DNA of 64,000 bases from Haloplanus salinus (GTDB lineage Archaea; Halobacteriota; Halobacteria; Halobacteriales; Haloferacaceae), in assembly GCF_003336245.1 (NCBI RefSeq), contig NZ_QPHM01000001.1, positions 1,426,001 to 1,490,000 on the forward strand, in the 5' to 3' direction. Both the position numbers and the translations under genes were made by a program. Below are positions 35,458 through 45,025 of the stretch, in pieces; the first letter of the stretch is position 1; each line of letters begins with the position of its first letter. Below the pieces are notes generated by a model. The model did not search any database, was not told where the DNA came from, and saw nothing but the letters and a program-made list of their open reading frames with translations.

Positions 35458-37695
35458 ATGGATCTGGAAGACCCCCCGGACCACGATCCGACGGCGCAGA
35501 ACCGACGACAGTTCCTACAGCGAACCGGCGTGGCGTCCGCGGCGGCGGCGCTCGGCTTCTCCGGTCGGTCGACGGCGCTGACCGAGGACGGTGAGTTCGA
35601 GACCGATCCGTTCACGCTCGGGGTCGCTTCGGGCGACCCGCTTCCGAACTCGGTGATCCTGTGGACGCGACTCGCCCCCGACCCGCTGGCGGCCGGCGGC
35701 GGCATGCCCGACCGGACGGTCGAGGTGGACTGGACCGTCGCCACGGACGAGGCCATGACGGAGACGGTCACCTCCGGCACCGCAACCGCAGCGCCCGATC
35801 ACGCCCACACGCTCCACGTGAACGCCGGCGACTTGGACCCAGCTACCGAGTACTACTACCAGTTCGAGTCCGGTGGCGAGACGAGCCCGGTCGGGCGAAC
35901 CAAGACCGCCCCGACCCCCGACGTCGCGGTCGACGAGTTCCACTTTGCCTTCGCATCCTGTCAGTGGTGGGAACAAGGCTACTTCACGGCCTACCGGTAT
36001 ATGGCCCGCGACGAACTTGACCTGATCATCCACCTGGGCGACTACATCTACGAGTACCCCATCGGCGCGAACGGCGGCACCCGGGACCAGTCGGTTCCGC
36101 CCCGGTACCGCGAGGAGATGGTCTCCCTCGACGAGTACCGCCTCCGGTACGGCCTGTACAAGTCCGACCCGAATCTGAAGGCGGCTCACGCGAGCGCCCC
36201 CTGGCTCATCACCCGCGACGACCACGAGGTCGACAACAACTGGGCCGGCGACGTGCCCGAGAATCCCGACGAGCAGAGCACGGAGGCGTTCCTGAGGCGC
36301 CGGGCGGCGGCGTTCAAGGCCTACTACGAGCACATGCCGTTCCGGATGGAACAGAAGCCGGACGGGGCGAACCAGAAGCTCTACCGCAACTACAGCTTCG
36401 GCGACCTGGTCGAGTTCAACGTACTCGACACGCGCGAGTTTCGGAGCGATCAGGCCTGCGACGACGGTTTCACCGTCGTCGGCTGTCAGGAGCGGTTCGC
36501 CGAGGACCGCACCATCCTCGGCGAGAACCAGCGGTCGTGGCTTCTCGACAATCTCGAATCCTCCGAGACGACGTGGGACGTGCTCGCGAACCAGCTTCCC
36601 ATCGCCCGGATGGACTACAAGGTCGACCTCTTCGGCGACGGGGAGGAGGAGGGGTTCCGTATGGATCAGTGGGACGGCTACGTGGCCGACCAGCGGGCGG
36701 TGTACGACGCCTTCGAGGCGCACGTCGAGAACCCCGTCGTCGTCACCGGGGATATCCACCGCCACTGGGCGAGCGACCTCGTCAGCTTCGCCGAGGACTC
36801 CGAGGAGGCCATCGGCGCGGAGTTCGTCGGCACGTCCATCTCCTCCGGCGGCGACGGCGGAGACATGGACGCGTTCGGCCGTCAGGTCATCGCCGACAAC
36901 GAGAACGTCGAATACTACTCCGGTCGGCGCGGCTACACCCGGTGTACGCTCACGCCCGACGACTGGACGACCGAGTACCGCGTGCTCGAATACGTCTCCG
37001 ACCCCGGGTCCCCGATCCGCACCGACGCCACGTTCACGCTGAAGGCGGGTGAGCCCGGGCTCCAGCCCCAGTCGCCGACGGTCGTCGCCGCGTCGATGGC
37101 GGTCGACAACGGCGCGACGGCCGACCTCGGACTCACCGCCCGCTGGCTCCCCGAGGGGCTCTCGGGGGGCACCGTCACCGTCTCGCTCTCCGATCCCGAA
37201 GTCGCCGCGTTCACCGGCGCAACCGTCGACGACGCGTTCGGCATCGCGGAGACGAACGTCTCCGACGACGGCAGTTCGGTCACCGTCCGCTTCGCGGACC
37301 TCGATACGAACGTCGGTCCCGTCGCCGGCGGCACCGACGTACCCCTCGCGACCCTGACGGTTCGTGGCGACGCCACCGGGACGACCGACGTGGGAGTGTC
37401 CGTCGACGACCTGGACGACGACGCGGGGAACGCCCCCGACGCCGACGCCGATCCGGGCGTCCTCGTGGTCGGCCCGCCCGCAGTCGGGGGCCCCGACGCG
37501 CCGACCGACCCCGACAACGACGGGCGCTACGAGGACGTGAACGGGAACGGCCGCCTCGACTACGACGACATCCAGACGCTGTTCGACAACTTCGAGTCGG
37601 ACAGCGTCGCGATGAACGAGTCCGCGTACGACTTCAACGCGAACGGCCGCCTCGACTTCGACGACGTGGTCGACCTCTTCGACGACGTGAACTGA
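35458..37695 (+). CDS. phoD: PhoD-type alkaline phosphatase/phosphodiesterase with cohesin-like and dockerin modules
   Basis: A 745-residue exported protein. The Tat signal is NRRQFLQRTGVASAAAALGF. The N-terminal PhoD domain (about 45-150) is followed by the metallophosphatase domain (about 160-520), with the metal motifs FAFASCQWW, HLGDYIYEY, TRDDHEVDNNW and TGDIHRHW. After it comes a beta-rich segment (about 530-665) resembling a cohesin fold. The C-terminal 60 residues form a dockerin with two Ca-binding repeats (DVNGNGRLDYDDIQTLF and DFNANGRLDFDDVVDLF). It should release phosphate outside the cell. The dockerin tail suggests surface or complex attachment. Confidence 0.9.
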   Translation: MDLEDPPDHDPTAQNRRQFLQRTGVASAAAALGFSGRSTALTEDGEFETDPFTLGVASGDPLPNSVILWTRLAPDPLAAGGGMPDRTVEVDWTVATDEAMTETVTSGTATAAPDHAHTLHVNAGDLDPATEYYYQFESGGETSPVGRTKTAPTPDVAVDEFHFAFASCQWWEQGYFTAYRYMARDELDLIIHLGDYIYEYPIGANGGTRDQSVPPRYREEMVSLDEYRLRYGLYKSDPNLKAAHASAPWLITRDDHEVDNNWAGDVPENPDEQSTEAFLRRRAAAFKAYYEHMPFRMEQKPDGANQKLYRNYSFGDLVEFNVLDTREFRSDQACDDGFTVVGCQERFAEDRTILGENQRSWLLDNLESSETTWDVLANQLPIARMDYKVDLFGDGEEEGFRMDQWDGYVADQRAVYDAFEAHVENPVVVTGDIHRHWASDLVSFAEDSEEAIGAEFVGTSISSGGDGGDMDAFGRQVIADNENVEYYSGRRGYTRCTLTPDDWTTEYRVLEYVSDPGSPIRTDATFTLKAGEPGLQPQSPTVVAASMAVDNGATADLGLTARWLPEGLSGGTVTVSLSDPEVAAFTGATVDDAFGIAETNVSDDGSSVTVRFADLDTNVGPVAGGTDVPLATLTVRGDATGTTDVGVSVDDLDDDAGNAPDADADPGVLVVGPPAVGGPDAPTDPDNDGRYEDVNGNGRLDYDDIQTLFDNFESDSVAMNESAYDFNANGRLDFDDVVDLFDDVN

Positions 37696-37742
37696 GACGC
37701 CCCCGGCGCCAGCTATTTTGCGCCGCCCTGTCACTATCTCGC

Positions 37743-38657
37743 ATGGCCGGCTACGCCACGCTTCCCCGGTTGCTCGACGCGCGCCGCCTCCGCGCCGCCG
37801 GCCTCGCCGTCCGAACCGATCCGTCGGCGGCGCCGCCACGCGATCCTGACCCCGAACTCGTCGCCGCCGTCACGGCCCCCTTCGACACCGTCGATGGCGT
37901 CCTTGACCGTCTCCGTGAACTCGAAGACCGCCTCCGGGCGGCCGGCGACCGTCGCGCCGTCTTCCTCACGATCTACACCCGGATGACCGCCGCGGTCCGC
38001 GACGCCATCGACGCCGGCCGCTTCGACGATCCGGACTGGATGCGCCGCTACACCATCACCTTCGCCGACTACTACCGTCGGGCCTTCCGCGACTTCGAGC
38101 GCGGAGCCCTCGACGCCGTCCCCGACCCCTGGATCGTCGCGTTTTCGACGGCCGTCGCGGGGTCGGCTCTCGTCGCACAGGACGCCTTCCTCGGCGTCAA
38201 CGCCCACATCAACTACGACCTCGCCCTGACCCTGCGGGACGTGGCTATCGACCCGCACCGCCGGCGGAAACGCACCGACCACGACCGGATCGACGACGTG
38301 CTCGCCGCCCTGATCGACGCCCAGCAGGTCGCCCTCGCCGACCTCTACGCACCGGGCATCGACGACGTCGACGCGACGCTCGGCCGGTTCGACGAGGCGC
38401 TCTCCCTGTTCTCGATCACCGAGGGACGGGCGTGGGCGTGGCGGGTTGCGACCGTCCTCACCGACGTGAGGTGGGGCCTCGCCCGTCGAGCAGTCCGCTG
38501 GCTCCTCCGGACGACGGCCACCGGCGACGCCGTCTTCGTCCGCTCGCCGCCGATCCATCCGGCCATCCTTTCGACGCTCCGGCGGGCCGAGGCCGGCCGG
38601 TCGCTCGACGACGTCCTCACTACCCTCGGCGACCGCCTGGACGCGGGTGGCGGCTGA
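37743..38657 (+). CDS. DUF5995 family protein
   Basis: A 304-residue mostly helical soluble protein matching DUF5995. The central pattern is YYRRAFRDFERG, WIVAFSTAVAGSALVAQDAF and GVNAHINYDLALTL, where the NAHIN[YR]DL motif is the family hallmark. It has weak resemblance to oxygenase-like helical bundles, but no function is known. It starts 47 nt after phoD on the same strand and may be cotranscribed. Confidence 0.75.
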   Translation: MAGYATLPRLLDARRLRAAGLAVRTDPSAAPPRDPDPELVAAVTAPFDTVDGVLDRLRELEDRLRAAGDRRAVFLTIYTRMTAAVRDAIDAGRFDDPDWMRRYTITFADYYRRAFRDFERGALDAVPDPWIVAFSTAVAGSALVAQDAFLGVNAHINYDLALTLRDVAIDPHRRRKRTDHDRIDDVLAALIDAQQVALADLYAPGIDDVDATLGRFDEALSLFSITEGRAWAWRVATVLTDVRWGLARRAVRWLLRTTATGDAVFVRSPPIHPAILSTLRRAEAGRSLDDVLTTLGDRLDAGGG

Positions 38658-39065
38658 ACGCCGGCGTGAGCCGTCGTCGACGCGCCACCACGGCTCACCT
38701 ACCCCGTGTGCGTGAGTCCGGCAGCGGCGTGATCCGCGGGCGTAACGGCCACAACCAGCAATTGTTGCTGCTGTCCGCGGGACACGATCCCGTCCGCACC
38801 GAGCGTCGAACGTAGGGTCTTGCGGATATCTTGCGATTCGGTACCGATACGTAACGGATACCGCCAATTCGTCGCCGACACGTACAGTCTCGTCCCGCCC
38901 GGCGCCCGCACGGCGTGTCACGCGTCTCGGAAAATGGTGTCGAGGGAGACAGAGGAATGACCCACACGGGCGTACGCACGGTCGACCGACGGCTGACGGA
39001 CGGCTCGCGGTCCAGCGGCGACGTGCCGTGGACCGGCGGACGCTCGTCAACGTTCGACACATATC
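38658..39065. other. Intergenic region before the TRAP operon
   Basis: About 400 nt with no supported gene. A short inverted repeat CAGCAA-TTG-TTGCTG lies near 38756-38772. Nothing else stands out. Confidence 0.4.
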
Positions 39066-40355
39066 ATGAGGGACGAACACACCGACTCACGCGACGAATC
39101 GGCCGGTCACTCCAGACGTGACCTGCTCAGGACGGCCCCGCTCGGCGCCCTCGCGGCCGGCTTTGCGGGCTGTCTGGGCGGTGGAACCGGCGGCGGCAGC
39201 GCGACTGGAACCGACGGCAGTGGTGGGACCACGGCCCGGTGGGCTGGGACGCAGAACCCCGACACGACGTGTTGGGACTTCGGTGGGAGTCTCCCCGAGG
39301 GACCGGAGGGGTGCGGGCTAGTCTACCCCGTCTTCGAACTCGGCCGCCGCCTCGACGAGCGCGAGGACGCCCCGGATATGGCCCTCGTCGGCAGCAAGGA
39401 GCTCTGCAGCGAGCAGTCCTGCATGTCGAAGCTGGATTCGAAGGTCATCCACCTCGGAAGCAGTTCGGTCGCCAACTCGGCGAAGATCTGGCCGGAGAAC
39501 GAACTCTGGAGCATCCCGTACACGTTCCCGGTTCACCAGCGGGCCGCCATCGGCTACAGCTTCGTCCATCCGACGACGTGGGAGGAGTACTGGGTTCCCT
39601 TCGCCAAGAAGTACAACGTGGTCCCGGTCGGCTTCGACCCGCCCGGCTACCGCGCCCACCTCATCGGCACGGGGAGCGACCCCGGCCGCCCGGTCACCTC
39701 GCCGGCCGACTTCGAGGGGCGGAAGATCCGGACCACACAGAGCGAAGTCATCTCGACGGCGTTCGACGAACTCGGGATGAACCCCATCACCATCTCCTTC
39801 GCCGACACGCTGCAGGGGATGCGATCGGGCGTCGTCGACGGACTGGAGATCATCACGCCCTACGCCGTCGCCGCGCAGATCACGTCGACGACCGCACAGG
39901 TGACGCTGACCCAGTGGGCGCCGGGGCTCGACCCCATCTGGTGCCGTGTCGACTTCCTCAAGAGCCTCTCGGAGGCCGAGCGGACGGCGTTCGCGGAGGT
40001 CACCGCCGACCTCGCCGAACGGAGCATCCAGCGTGCCGACCGGACGTACGAGCGCTTCCAGGGCCTCAGCCCCGACGCCCCCGTCGAAGGCTCGAACTTC
40101 CACACCGGAGGCCCGGACGGCGAGCCGGTACGGGTCAACTGGCTGAGCGAAGACGCCCTCGACGCGTGGCGGAAGCCCGTCGACCCCGCCGACAACCGGG
40201 ACCTCTACAGCGAGGCCATCGGCCGCGTCCACGACGAGTTCACCGACGGCTTCTTCGACCGGCTCTACGACCTCGCCCGCGAGAGCGGCGTCCCCGACCA
40301 GTCGAAGCACTTCACGCTCGACGCTTGGTGGGACGACTATCTGGACCGGATATAG
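39066..40355 (+). CDS. dctP: TRAP transporter substrate-binding lipoprotein
   Basis: A 429-residue exported DctP-type solute-binding protein. The signal region SRRDLLRTAPLG and lipobox AGC (Cys36) predict Tat export and lipid anchoring, followed by a Gly/Ser/Thr-rich linker. The body shows TRAP hallmarks: FEGRKIRTTQSEVISTAFDELGMNP with its arginine for a carboxylate ligand, then FADTLQGMRSGVVDGLE. It begins a three-gene operon with the small and large permeases. A carboxylate substrate is likely from the family; the exact one is unknown. Confidence 0.88.
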   Translation: MRDEHTDSRDESAGHSRRDLLRTAPLGALAAGFAGCLGGGTGGGSATGTDGSGGTTARWAGTQNPDTTCWDFGGSLPEGPEGCGLVYPVFELGRRLDEREDAPDMALVGSKELCSEQSCMSKLDSKVIHLGSSSVANSAKIWPENELWSIPYTFPVHQRAAIGYSFVHPTTWEEYWVPFAKKYNVVPVGFDPPGYRAHLIGTGSDPGRPVTSPADFEGRKIRTTQSEVISTAFDELGMNPITISFADTLQGMRSGVVDGLEIITPYAVAAQITSTTAQVTLTQWAPGLDPIWCRVDFLKSLSEAERTAFAEVTADLAERSIQRADRTYERFQGLSPDAPVEGSNFHTGGPDGEPVRVNWLSEDALDAWRKPVDPADNRDLYSEAIGRVHDEFTDGFFDRLYDLARESGVPDQSKHFTLDAWWDDYLDRI

Positions 40356-40362
40356 CTCGTCG

Positions 40363-40938
40363 ATGCCGTCCACACTCTCACGATACGTCGAGACGCTCTT
40401 GGACCCCGACCGCCTAGAGGAGACGCGTCTCGGCCCCGCCGAGCGCAACCTCGAACTGTACCTCGGCGGGACGCTCCTCGTCGTCTACGGGCTGGTGATC
40501 GGATTCTCGGTCATCCAACGTACCCTCACGGGCGAGCAGGCCCTGTGGGCACAGGAGAGCGCTATCGGGATGTTCGTCTGGGTCGCGTGGCTCTCCGTCG
40601 CGTACGTCATCCGCAACGAAGACCACCTGCGATTCACGATAGTGCTCTCCGGGCTGTCGAACACCGGCCGGTACGTCGTCTACTGGGTCGAGTGGCTCTG
40701 CTGGCTCGCCTTCGCCGGCGTCGTCTTCGTCTACTCGCTCCCCGTCTTCGGCGACTTCCTCAGCCGCGGCGGGACCATCACCGGGACGTCGGTGCCCGAC
40801 GCCGTCACGTACCTGGCCGTGACGGTCGGCATCGCCCTCGTGCTCTTTCGGGTCGCCGAGCAGATGCTCTGGGTGAGCTACGCCTTCCGCCGCGGCGACG
40901 ACATCACGTACGCCGACGGTGAGGTGGTCGACGAGTGA
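40363..40938 (+). CDS. dctQ: TRAP transporter small permease
   Basis: A 191-residue membrane protein with four hydrophobic segments (about residues 37-57, 65-83, 108-128 and 146-166). The second is preceded by the motif ALWAQESAIGMFVWVAWLSVAYVIRNEDHLR, matching the DctQ family E[A/S]...W..F.G pattern. It lies 7 nt after the binding-protein gene, and its stop overlaps the GTG start of the large permease by 4 nt. Confidence 0.87.
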   Translation: MPSTLSRYVETLLDPDRLEETRLGPAERNLELYLGGTLLVVYGLVIGFSVIQRTLTGEQALWAQESAIGMFVWVAWLSVAYVIRNEDHLRFTIVLSGLSNTGRYVVYWVEWLCWLAFAGVVFVYSLPVFGDFLSRGGTITGTSVPDAVTYLAVTVGIALVLFRVAEQMLWVSYAFRRGDDITYADGEVVDE

Positions 40939-42242
40939 TCCCCGTTCCGCTGCAGGCCGGTCTCGGCCCCGACGCCGCCCTCGCGCTCCTGACGCTCGTC
41001 GCCGCCGTCCTGTTCGTCGTCGGCGTCCCGATCCTGCTGGTGTTCTCGACGTGGGCGATCGGTTTCACCGTCATCTTCCCCGTCTTCAGCCTGCGGAACG
41101 TGGCGCTCGTCTCGTACTACCAGCTCTGGACGTTCCCCCTGACGGCCGTCCCGCTGTTCATCCTCGTTGGCGCGCTCGTCAACCAGCTACGGATCGCCCG
41201 CGACATCATCGACATGTCCCGCTCGGTCGCGGGCTGGCTCCCCGGCAGTTCGGCGAACACGGCGCTCGTCACCGCGGGCGTCTTCTCCGCCATCACCGGC
41301 TCGAACGCCGCGACGACGGCCTCCGTCGGCGAGGCCTTCACCGACGAACTCGACGAGGAGGGGTACGATCCCGTCTTCAGCGCCGCCACCATCGCCGCCG
41401 GCGGCACCCTCGGCATCATCATCCCGCCGAGCGTCCTCTTCATCCTCTACGGCGTCACGTTCAACCTCTCGGTCTCGGCACTGTTCGTCGCCGGCATCCT
41501 CCCCGGCATCCTGATGCTCGGCGGCCTCGTCGTCACGGCGACGGTCATCTCCCGCCGGCGCGACTACGGCACGACCGACTACTCGTTCAGCCCCGCCGCG
41601 ATCGTTCGGTCGATGTTCGAGGCGCGCAACTCGCTGCTCGCCATCGTCGTCCTGCTCGGTGGCATCTTCACCGGCCTGTTCACGCCCTCGGAGTCCGCCT
41701 CCATCGCCATCCTCTTTGTCGTCACCGCCGAACTCCTCTCGGGGCACATCGACGACTTCGAATTCGTCACCGAGTCCGTCCGGCTCACCGTCTACCTCGT
41801 CGGCATCATCATCCCGGTGTTGATCACGTCGATCATGATCCAGCAGAGTCTCTCCTTTCTCGACCTGCAGGACGTCGTCTCGAACGCCGTCCTCGCGCTC
41901 GACTCGCCGGTTCTCGTCGGCGTCGCCCTCCTCGTCGTCATGCTCCTGAGCGGGTCGATACTGGCGTCGATTCCGAACATGATCCTCACCGCGCCGCTGT
42001 TGGCGCCCGCCGCCTTCGCCCTCGGCATCTCGCCGCTCATGTGGGGCGTGATCTTCATGATCAGCGACGCCATCGGCTTCATCACCCCGCCGTACGGCCT
42101 CAACCTCTACATCATGAGCAGCATCACCGACATCGACTACATCAGAATCGCCCGCGCCGCCTTCCCGTACTTCGTCGTGTTGACCTCGGTGCTGGTGCTG
42201 TTTTTCGTCTTCCCCGAGGCGAACGTCCTCGCCGGGGGCTAA
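40935..42242 (+). CDS. dctM: TRAP transporter large permease
   Basis: A 435-residue membrane protein with about twelve spans, matching DctM throughout: FPLTAVPLFILVGALVNQ, GGTLGIIIPPSVLFILYGV, FTPSESASIAILFV, and ITPPYGLNLYIMSSI near the end. A GTG start at 40935 overlaps the dctQ stop, which supports translational coupling. It should form the Na+-driven translocation channel with DctQ. Confidence 0.9.
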   Translation: MIPVPLQAGLGPDAALALLTLVAAVLFVVGVPILLVFSTWAIGFTVIFPVFSLRNVALVSYYQLWTFPLTAVPLFILVGALVNQLRIARDIIDMSRSVAGWLPGSSANTALVTAGVFSAITGSNAATTASVGEAFTDELDEEGYDPVFSAATIAAGGTLGIIIPPSVLFILYGVTFNLSVSALFVAGILPGILMLGGLVVTATVISRRRDYGTTDYSFSPAAIVRSMFEARNSLLAIVVLLGGIFTGLFTPSESASIAILFVVTAELLSGHIDDFEFVTESVRLTVYLVGIIIPVLITSIMIQQSLSFLDLQDVVSNAVLALDSPVLVGVALLVVMLLSGSILASIPNMILTAPLLAPAAFALGISPLMWGVIFMISDAIGFITPPYGLNLYIMSSITDIDYIRIARAAFPYFVVLTSVLVLFFVFPEANVLAGG

Positions 42243-42300
42243 CCGCGGCGAGGCGCTCCCCGACGGGAGATATATGTGTCCGACCGATCGACGGTACGCC

Positions 42301-42657
42301 ATGTTCCTGTTACTGACCGACGGTCCGGCGGACGACGACGTGGCCCTGCCGTTCGTCGCCGCCGAGGGCGCGCTCGCCGACGGCGAGGACGTATCTATCG
42401 TGGCGATGGCCGACGCCGTCTACCTCCTGGCCGCCGACGCCGACCTGCACGCCATCGACGCGTCGGGGCTCCCGACCGTCGGGCGAACCGTCGAGCGACT
42501 GCGCGATGCGAACGCCCTCGCCGACGCCGTCGCCCTGCGCGACTGCTGTGCCGCCCGCGACATCGACGAGGCGGACCTCGTCCCGTGGGCCACGATGGAC
42601 GACGAGAGTGCAGTGGCCCGCCTCGCTGCCGACCACGACACGACGCTCTCCTTCTAA
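42301..42657 (+). CDS. DsrE-like small protein
   Basis: A 118-residue soluble protein with a DsrE/F-type fold by sequence look: an N-terminal beta strand MFLLLTDGPADDD, then ADGEDVSIVAMADAVYLLA and a C-terminal helix pair. A CC pair in ALRDCCAARDIDEADLV could act in thiol or sulfur transfer, but the family cysteine spacing is not certain. The start at 42301 excludes nine upstream residues. Its gene lies 58 nt after the TRAP operon. Confidence 0.6.
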   Translation: MFLLLTDGPADDDVALPFVAAEGALADGEDVSIVAMADAVYLLAADADLHAIDASGLPTVGRTVERLRDANALADAVALRDCCAARDIDEADLVPWATMDDESAVARLAADHDTTLSF

Positions 42658-42736
42658 CTGCCCGCGTCGACCACGCTCCGTCGCCGACAGTCTAGCCACA
42701 TCCTAGACCGACGTTCGACCGATCATGTACACAGTT

Positions 42737-42757
42737 TGAAAAATATTCATTTTCCAT
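42737..42757 (+). promoter_or_regulatory. AT-rich promoter patch
   Basis: A strongly AT-rich stretch with TTTGAAAAATATTCATTTT character, about 50 nt before the ATG at 42801, likely contains the TATA box. It would give a transcript with a leader of about 30 nt. Confidence 0.45.
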
Positions 42758-42775
42758 CCCGGCGCCGGTACTGGT

Positions 42776-42792
42776 GGAGGCGAGACGCCTCC
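42776..42792 (+). promoter_or_regulatory. 5'-UTR hairpin enclosing a Shine-Dalgarno-like GGAGG
   Basis: Perfect 7-bp arms GGAGGCG and CGCCTCC with a 3-nt loop end 8 nt before the ATG at 42801. The ribosome-binding GGAGG is buried in the stem, so translation could depend on the hairpin opening. Confidence 0.45.
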
Positions 42793-42800
42793 TGAGTACT

Positions 42801-43301
42801 ATGATAGGACCACCGACTCGACGACAGGTGCTTCGCTACGGCGCCGCCCTCGGTGTGGGTGGCGTCGCCCTCACCACCTCGGCCGCGGCGAATCCGGGCA
42901 AGGGCGACGAGAAAGGCAACGGCAAGACGTTCGGCCGCGTCTACGCCAACGACGTGCTCTGGCGGACGAACGTCGTGAAGACGCTCGACGAGCGACCCGA
43001 TCCGGAGGACAAGATCTACTTCCTCCACGACGGGGGCGGACGGATCGACGAGAACGCGGATGCGAGCGACGACCAGGCGTCGCCGTTCGTCTCCGAATCG
43101 GCGCCCGGCGATCAGGACTGGAACGGCGGGAAGTGGACCCACTTCTCGGCGGAAGTGACCGATGTCGACGCGTTCAACGACGACGCCCCGCTGACGAACG
43201 CCGACGCCGTCCTCGATAAGGACTACATCGAGGTGACGCTCGGCCGCCCCGGCTTCGGCCCGCCGGACTTCTTCGTCTGCCCGCTCAACGGGCGCGCGTA
43301 G
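42801..43301 (+). CDS. Tat-exported protein of unknown function
   Basis: A 166-residue exported protein. The signal TRRQVLRYGAALGVGGVALT followed by SAAAN is a typical Tat signal with a possible signal peptidase site. The mature part is acidic and soluble, with repeated Asp/Asn and segments such as VYANDVLWRTNVVKTLDER and DKIYFLHDGGGRIDENAD, ending FFVCPLNGRA. No family is recognised. The ATG at 42801 was used because the upstream in-frame GTG lies inside the hairpin. Confidence 0.65.
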   Translation: MIGPPTRRQVLRYGAALGVGGVALTTSAAANPGKGDEKGNGKTFGRVYANDVLWRTNVVKTLDERPDPEDKIYFLHDGGGRIDENADASDDQASPFVSESAPGDQDWNGGKWTHFSAEVTDVDAFNDDAPLTNADAVLDKDYIEVTLGRPGFGPPDFFVCPLNGRA

Positions 43302-43348
43302 CGACCGGACGGGCAACCCTCCCCCGGCTCGACGGCGCCGCGTTCCGA

Positions 43349-44941
43349 TCAGTCGTCGGCCGCCGTCGCCTCCGCGTCGTCCGACACGGTGGGGTCGACG
43401 CCGCGCCGGCGGCCGTCGAGCGTCGAGAGGCCGTACACCAGCCCGACGAGCGCGACGACGCCGACCGGCAACAGGAGCCACGGTGTGATGCGGACGTACC
43501 CCCAGACGACGAGCAAGGCGGCGGCGACGAGCGCGACGGTGACGGCGTAGTACAGTTGGGTCCGGACGTGATCGATCAGGTCCGCGCCGGTAAAGGTCGC
43601 GGAGAGGACGGTCGTATCGGAGATGGGCGAGGCGTGATCGCCGAAGATGGCGCCGGAGAAGACGCTGCCGACCAGCGCCGCGACCATGGTGTGATCGCCG
43701 GTCAGTTGCCAGGCGACCGGGACGGCGATGGGGGTCACGATGGCCATCGTCCCCCACGAACTCCCGGTCGAGAACGCGACGAACGCAGCAGTGCCGAGCA
43801 CGACGACGGGCAACAACGCCGGATCGAGCACCTGCCCGGCGACGCCGCCGACGTACTCGCCGGTCCCCAGCGCCTCGACGACGTTGCCGATGGACCACGC
43901 GAGGACGAGGATCGTCACCGCGGTCAGCATGATGCCGAACCCGTCGATGGTCGTGTCGACGCTCTCCCCGAGCGTCAGCCGGCCGGTGACGTAGCCGAGG
44001 ACGTACGTCGAGACGACCATCGCGAAGGAGCCGAAGATGAGCGCCACCGCGTAATCCGCCTCGATCACCGTGTCGTAGGGCGAAGCGCCCGGCTCGTAGC
44101 CGGTCCAGAGCGCCGTCCCGACCGTCGCGACGACCAGCACGCCGATGGGGATGAAGAAGGCGAGCAGGCGGGGGTTCTCGACGCTCGGCTCGCCAAGCTC
44201 CGCCGCCACGTCCTGCATCGGTCGGGCGTCCTCGCGGGTGACCCGCCCCGTCTCGGCGGCCCGGTGTTCGGCCGCGAGCATCTCGCCGTAGTCCCGCCCG
44301 CTCAGGACGACGATGCCGACCATCGCGATGGCGAGGATGGCGTACGTGTTGTACGGGATCGATTCGAGAAACACCGCGAAGGCGTTCGGGACCTCGCTCG
44401 CGGCGATGTCGGCCGCCTCGTACCCCGACTCGATCATCGATAGCTGAAAGGCGACCCACGAGGAGACGGCGAGCGTCGCCACCGGAGCGGCCGTCGAATC
44501 GACGAGATACGCCAGCTTCTCGCGGGAGAGACGCAGATGGTCGGCGACGTCGCGCATCGTGCTCCCGACGACGGCCGTGTTGGCGTAGTCGTCGAAAAAG
44601 AGGAGGAGGCCGAGCAGCCACGTCGCGACGCCGACCTTGCGTCGCGTGTCGAGACGGTCGATGGCCCAGTTTCGCACCGCGTGGGAGCCGCCCAGCCGCC
44701 AGATCATCGCGACCGCCGACCCGAGCAACAGGGTGAAGATGATGATCTGGGCGTGGAACGTGCTGTCGCCGATGGCGGCGGCGATCCACCCGAACGTCTT
44801 CCCCAGCCCGACCCCGCCGGTGAAGACGACGCCCCCGGCCCACACGCCGAGAAAGAGCGACAACACCGCTTTTCGCGTCACGATAGCCAGGCCGATGGCG
44901 AGCAACGGGGGAACGAGCGACAGCGCGCCGAACTCAGCCAT
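43349..44941 (-). CDS. NhaC-type Na+/H+ antiporter
   Basis: A 530-residue membrane protein with about twelve to thirteen spans. It matches the NhaC family: LFFDDYANTAVVGSTMRDVADHLRLSREKLAYLVDSTAAPVA in the first half, and AAFVAFSTGSSWGTMAIVTPIAVPVAW with GAIFGDHASPISDTTVLSATF in the second. These conserved polar segments carry the transport acids. It should export Na+ in exchange for H+ (or an amino-acid-like substrate in related carriers). A longer frame to 45211 is shadow of the peroxiredoxin gene. Confidence 0.88.
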   Translation of the reverse strand: MAEFGALSLVPPLLAIGLAIVTRKAVLSLFLGVWAGGVVFTGGVGLGKTFGWIAAAIGDSTFHAQIIIFTLLLGSAVAMIWRLGGSHAVRNWAIDRLDTRRKVGVATWLLGLLLFFDDYANTAVVGSTMRDVADHLRLSREKLAYLVDSTAAPVATLAVSSWVAFQLSMIESGYEAADIAASEVPNAFAVFLESIPYNTYAILAIAMVGIVVLSGRDYGEMLAAEHRAAETGRVTREDARPMQDVAAELGEPSVENPRLLAFFIPIGVLVVATVGTALWTGYEPGASPYDTVIEADYAVALIFGSFAMVVSTYVLGYVTGRLTLGESVDTTIDGFGIMLTAVTILVLAWSIGNVVEALGTGEYVGGVAGQVLDPALLPVVVLGTAAFVAFSTGSSWGTMAIVTPIAVPVAWQLTGDHTMVAALVGSVFSGAIFGDHASPISDTTVLSATFTGADLIDHVRTQLYYAVTVALVAAALLVVWGYVRITPWLLLPVGVVALVGLVYGLSTLDGRRRGVDPTVSDDAEATAADD

Positions 44942-45025
44942 GCGCTCCCCTACTCCCCGCCGATAGTAAACGTTCGCGCACCGTTCGTGGCGGGTTTTAT
45001 GCGGTCCGAGTCCCTCGCTCCCCAC

